Shown here piece after piece: positions 14,400 to 17,663 of a stretch of DNA of 17,663 bases. Position 1 is the stretch's first letter; each line of letters opens with the position of its first letter. Under the pieces are notes generated by a model, which saw only the letters and a program-made list of their open reading frames with translations, had not been told where the DNA came from and searched no databases. The stretch is from Desulfobacterales bacterium HSG17. GTDB lineage: Bacteria; Desulfobacterota; Desulfobacteria; Desulfobacterales; Desulfococcaceae. The DNA lies in the NCBI GenBank assembly GCA_030377945.1, contig JAUCGD010000055.1, positions 1 through 17,663 of the forward strand. Reading direction: 5' to 3'. Both the position numbers and the translations under genes were made by a program.

Positions 14400-17300
14400 A
14401 TGAAAGGTCTCACAATCAAAGCAAAATTGTCAGGGGGATTCGGGTTCCTGCTTATAATGCTGCTGGCAGCATCCCTGGTTGGATTAAACTATTTGTCTGA
14501 AATGAACAAACGGCTCAACAGCATTGCAGATATTTCTGCCAGGAAGATAATACTTGTTGCAAAAATCAGCCAGGGCGCACTTGCTGTTTCACGGGCAGAA
14601 AAAAACATTATCCTTGCGTCAGGCAAAGAAGAAATGGACAGATATGCCCGATTTACAGAAGATGTTTTAAAAGATATGAAAAAACACAGGGAAGAATTGC
14701 GGAGCCTGGCTGATAAAGAAGGCAGGGAACTACTCAATATTTTTGTTGAAACATGGGATAAATATGTGAAAGTACACAGGGAGCTTCGTTCAGTTGCCAG
14801 GCAGACAGTAAACATTTCCCAGGCAGATGCCAATACAAGGGCTTTTGATCTTTCCGGGGGTAAAGCCCGTGAACTCAGTGACAGGGCTATTGAACAAATA
14901 GCTGCTATTACAGGAAAAAATGAAAAGGATTTGTGGCAGGACAAAATTATCAGCGACAAAAGTTATTCTCAAATGCAGACAACAATGATCCTGATGATAT
15001 TATTCAGCCTGGCTAGTGGCACAGGGATATTTTTATTGATCATATCAGGGCTTACCCGGTCTCTGAACCAGGCCATAAATATTGCAGATACTATTGCACA
15101 GGGAAATACCGATATAAAGATTGAAGTTTCTGCCAAAGATGAAATCGGCAAGTTATTGACTGCTATGGGAAAAATGACACAGATGTTAAAAGAGCTGGGC
15201 ATTGTGGCAGAAAAGATTGCACAAGGAGACCTGAGCACAAAGGTTGATGTAAAAGGTGAAAACGATCTTGTGGCTGTATCAATTAATAAAATGGTGGACA
15301 GCCTTGCTGAATTTGTAAGCCTAAATGAAATAGATGGCTGGCTTAAAACCGGTCAGAACCGGTTAAACGAACAGATGCGCGGGGATTTAAATGAAAAAGA
15401 ACTTGCAGACAATATCATTACCTTTCTGGCTGCCTATCTGAATGCCCAGGTAGCCACGCTCTATGTTGCGGAAAACCAGGGCAATACCCTTAGGCTTGCA
15501 GGAAGTTATGCTTTTACCATGAGAAAAGATCTCAATAACAGGATTAAAATCGGGCAGGGACTGGCAGGACAGGCTGCATATGAAAAAAAGATGATTTCCG
15601 TTACAGGTATTCCCCAGGATTATACGCGCATATCTTCCTCTATTGGTAATGCAAAGCCAAATAATATCCTGCTAATTCCTTTTTTACTGGAAAACCGGTT
15701 AATAGGCGTAATGGAATTTGCTTCATTTCATGAATTTTCCCAAAAGGAAACAGATTTCTTGAATAATATCATGGAAAGTGTGGCCATTAGTTTTAATTCT
15801 GTTCAGACCAGAATGAGAACAAATGAACTGCTGAAAAAAACCCAGGTTCAGGCAGAAGAACTTGAACAGCAGTCTGAAGAATTAAAAACAAGCAATGAAG
15901 AACTTGAACAACAATCCCTTGAATTAAAAGCATTAAATGAGGAACTGGAAGAAAAAGCAGGTGTACTGGAAATTCAAAAAAAGGATATTGAACAAAAAAA
16001 CAGGGAAGTAGAACAAAAAGCTGAAGAAGTGGTTAGTGCAGGTAAATACAAGTCGGAATTTTTAGCCAATATGTCTCATGAATTGAGAACGCCTTTAAAC
16101 AGTCTGCTGCTTCTTTCAGGCGGGCTGTCAAGGAACCCGGAGCAAAATCTTACATCAGAACAGGTTGAATTCCTGGAAATCATACATAACAGCGGTAATG
16201 ACCAGCTGCAATTAATCAATGAAATCCTGGATCTATCCAAGATTGAAGCCGGAATGATGGAAATCAATTTTAAAAGCGTTTCCATCCAGGAGATTGCTGA
16301 CAGTATGGAGAGAAAATTTAAGCATGTGGCAGAAGCAAAAGACCTGGAATTGAAAATCTCAATAGATCAGGACATGCCTGATTCTATTGTAACAGATAAA
16401 AACCGGCTGGAGCAGATTACAACAAATCTTATTTCCAATGCTGTTAAATTTACACACAAAGGAAGTATCACAATAAATTTCAGCAGTCCCGGGCCTGGGG
16501 AAGCCGGCAAAGCAGGAATTTTTCCAAAAAGCGGATTAAAAACCCAAGAAACCATTGCAATTGCAGTAACAGATACAGGCATTGGTATTGAGCCTGAAAA
16601 AAAGCAAATCATCTTTGAAGCCTTTCAACAGGCAGATGGAAGAACTGCAAGAAAATATGGAGGAACCGGGCTGGGCCTTTCAATTTCCAGGGAACTGGCA
16701 GCTTTGCTCGGCGGGGAAATCCAGGTTCAAAGTATTGCAGGACAGGGTTCTACCTTTACAATCTACCTGCCTGTTACAGCAAAAATCCCGGCACAGGCAA
16801 AAGATAAAAAAACACGGGAGCTGTTGACCCCAATATCGGAAATGGTGTCTGAAATAAAAACATCAAAAACCTCAAAAACAGATACTTCAGCATACACTGT
16901 CCAGGATGACCGTGAAAACCTGGAAGAGAATGATGCTGCTTTGCTGATTATTGAAGATGACCCGAAATTCGCAGAAATTTTATCCGGCCAGTGCCGCAGC
17001 AAAGGTTTCAAATCCCTGGCAACTCCCAATGGGGCAGAGGGTTTGAAACTGGCAGCTCAATATCTTCCAAACGGGATTATCCTGGACCTTCATCTCCCTG
17101 ATATTGACGGCAGGTCTATACTGACAGCCTTAAAGGAAAATATTGCAACCCGCCATATTCCTGTTCATATTTTATCAGTCGATGAAAAAGAAGCTGCTGT
17201 CTTGCAGCAGGGTGCTATTGGATTTTTGACAAAACCTGTAAACCAGGAAGAGCTGGATAGGATATTTCTCCGGTTTAAAAAACTTGCAGAGAAGCATGTA

Positions 17301-17555
17301 AAAGAGTTACTTGTAGTTGAAGATGATGAGCCGAGCCAAAAGGCGATCATGGAACTGATTGGAAACAACGATGTTAAAATAACCGGAGCAGCAGACGGAC
17401 AAAAAGCCCTTGAATTACTGCAATCAGGTTCCTTTGACTGTATGCTCCTGGATTTAAAACTGCCAGATATGACCGGATTTGAACTCCTGGAGCTTATCAA
17501 AAAGGAAAAAGAAATCCAAATCCCCCCGATTATAGTCTATAGAGCCTACGCATAA
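14400..17555 (+). CDS. Membrane hybrid histidine kinase (sensor-HAMP-HAMP-GAF-HK-REC-REC), 3'-truncated by an insertion
   Basis: A 1051-residue hybrid kinase. Membrane segments near 10-31 and 195-216 flank a helical, 4HB_MCP-like periplasmic sensor. HAMP linkers follow (about 217-310), then a GAF domain (about 320-475) and a long coiled coil of EELEQQ/EELK type repeats (about 478-550). HisKA has H560 in MSHELRTPLNS, and HATPase_c has ITTNLISNAVKFT, DTGIGIE and GTGLGLSIS. The first receiver has D896 in ILDLHLPDIDG, and the second has D1018 in LLDLKLPDMTG. The second receiver is cut just after IIVY, where a conserved Thr is expected; it continues RAYA and stops, so its last two alpha/beta units are missing. 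AAAGGA precedes the ATG. The native gene probably continued beyond the insertion, possibly with more receivers. Confidence 0.9.
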   Translation: MKGLTIKAKLSGGFGFLLIMLLAASLVGLNYLSEMNKRLNSIADISARKIILVAKISQGALAVSRAEKNIILASGKEEMDRYARFTEDVLKDMKKHREELRSLADKEGRELLNIFVETWDKYVKVHRELRSVARQTVNISQADANTRAFDLSGGKARELSDRAIEQIAAITGKNEKDLWQDKIISDKSYSQMQTTMILMILFSLASGTGIFLLIISGLTRSLNQAINIADTIAQGNTDIKIEVSAKDEIGKLLTAMGKMTQMLKELGIVAEKIAQGDLSTKVDVKGENDLVAVSINKMVDSLAEFVSLNEIDGWLKTGQNRLNEQMRGDLNEKELADNIITFLAAYLNAQVATLYVAENQGNTLRLAGSYAFTMRKDLNNRIKIGQGLAGQAAYEKKMISVTGIPQDYTRISSSIGNAKPNNILLIPFLLENRLIGVMEFASFHEFSQKETDFLNNIMESVAISFNSVQTRMRTNELLKKTQVQAEELEQQSEELKTSNEELEQQSLELKALNEELEEKAGVLEIQKKDIEQKNREVEQKAEEVVSAGKYKSEFLANMSHELRTPLNSLLLLSGGLSRNPEQNLTSEQVEFLEIIHNSGNDQLQLINEILDLSKIEAGMMEINFKSVSIQEIADSMERKFKHVAEAKDLELKISIDQDMPDSIVTDKNRLEQITTNLISNAVKFTHKGSITINFSSPGPGEAGKAGIFPKSGLKTQETIAIAVTDTGIGIEPEKKQIIFEAFQQADGRTARKYGGTGLGLSISRELAALLGGEIQVQSIAGQGSTFTIYLPVTAKIPAQAKDKKTRELLTPISEMVSEIKTSKTSKTDTSAYTVQDDRENLEENDAALLIIEDDPKFAEILSGQCRSKGFKSLATPNGAEGLKLAAQYLPNGIILDLHLPDIDGRSILTALKENIATRHIPVHILSVDEKEAAVLQQGAIGFLTKPVNQEELDRIFLRFKKLAEKHVKELLVVEDDEPSQKAIMELIGNNDVKITGAADGQKALELLQSGSFDCMLLDLKLPDMTGFELLELIKKEKEIQIPPIIVYRAYA

Positions 17556-17663
17556 ACCTAAAATACACTATAATATCAAGCGTATAAAATTAATACGAAT
17601 TATTTTGTTTTGTAAATTAATAAATCGAATAAGAATACCGTATACGATTATACCTTTGTAATT
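17542..17663. mobile_element. Left end of an AT-rich insertion in the second receiver (runs off the window)
   Basis: Receiver homology ends at TCTATA (17536-17541), and the following GAGCCTACGC belongs to a non-coding, strongly AT-rich sequence continuing to the window edge. The junction resembles the element at 11851: a TATA-type target followed by G-[TA]-G-[CT]-C. Only one end is visible, so inverted repeat, target duplication and length cannot be checked. A deletion or an unrelated IS end are alternatives. Confidence 0.55.

Noticed and set aside
1..17663. CRISPR arrays, tRNA or rRNA genes
   Set aside because: No regularly spaced repeats, cloverleaf-like sequences or rRNA motifs were seen on either strand.

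Overview
The window is AT-rich and densely coded, with every supported gene on the + strand. The mix of genes (a FmdE-family zinc-ribbon protein beside molybdenum-cofactor genes, large multi-domain hybrid histidine kinases, a sigma-54 activator, a BrnT/BrnA toxin-antitoxin pair, scattered palindromic repeats) suggests a deltaproteobacterial (Desulfobacterota) sulfate reducer of the Desulfobacteraceae/Desulfonema kind. That placement is inferred from gene content and protein style, not from a marker gene.

Region 1 (about 1-3800) is a molybdopterin region. It holds a ModE-type winged-helix protein without a molybdate-binding domain, a FmdE-family protein, a MoeA-like molybdopterin-binding protein with a Cys-rich tail, and MoaA. 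A more GC-rich brnT-brnA module sits between fmdE and the moeA-like gene. It is followed by an imperfect palindrome that looks like an integron attC site, so the module may have arrived as a gene cassette. A UspA-family gene (3831-4361) closes this region.

Region 2 (4393-7847) starts with a perfect dispersed-type palindrome. Then come a REC-kinase-REC hybrid and a sigma-54-dependent NtrC-family regulator whose reading frames overlap by 4 bases. The 332-base gap after the regulator contains a good sigma-54 promoter and an upstream 7-1-7 palindrome that is a candidate activator site.

Region 3 (7848-17555) is a run of kinases: a membrane PAS-PAS kinase, a REC-PAS kinase, a REC-PAS-kinase-REC-Hpt hybrid, a kinase-tail remnant, and a very large membrane hybrid (HAMP, GAF, coiled coil, kinase, tandem REC). 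The only obvious DNA-binding output in regions 2 and 3 is the NtrC-family protein, so these genes look like a multi-step phosphorelay around it.

The main surprise is that two of the kinases are broken by short AT-rich insertions at TATA-type targets. The REC-PAS-kinase-REC-Hpt gene is split inside its PAS domain by a 224-bp element with terminal inverted repeats and a TATATA duplication. Removing exactly 230 bp restores one 785-codon frame. The last gene is cut in its second receiver domain at 17541/17542 by a sequence with a similar start, which runs off the window.
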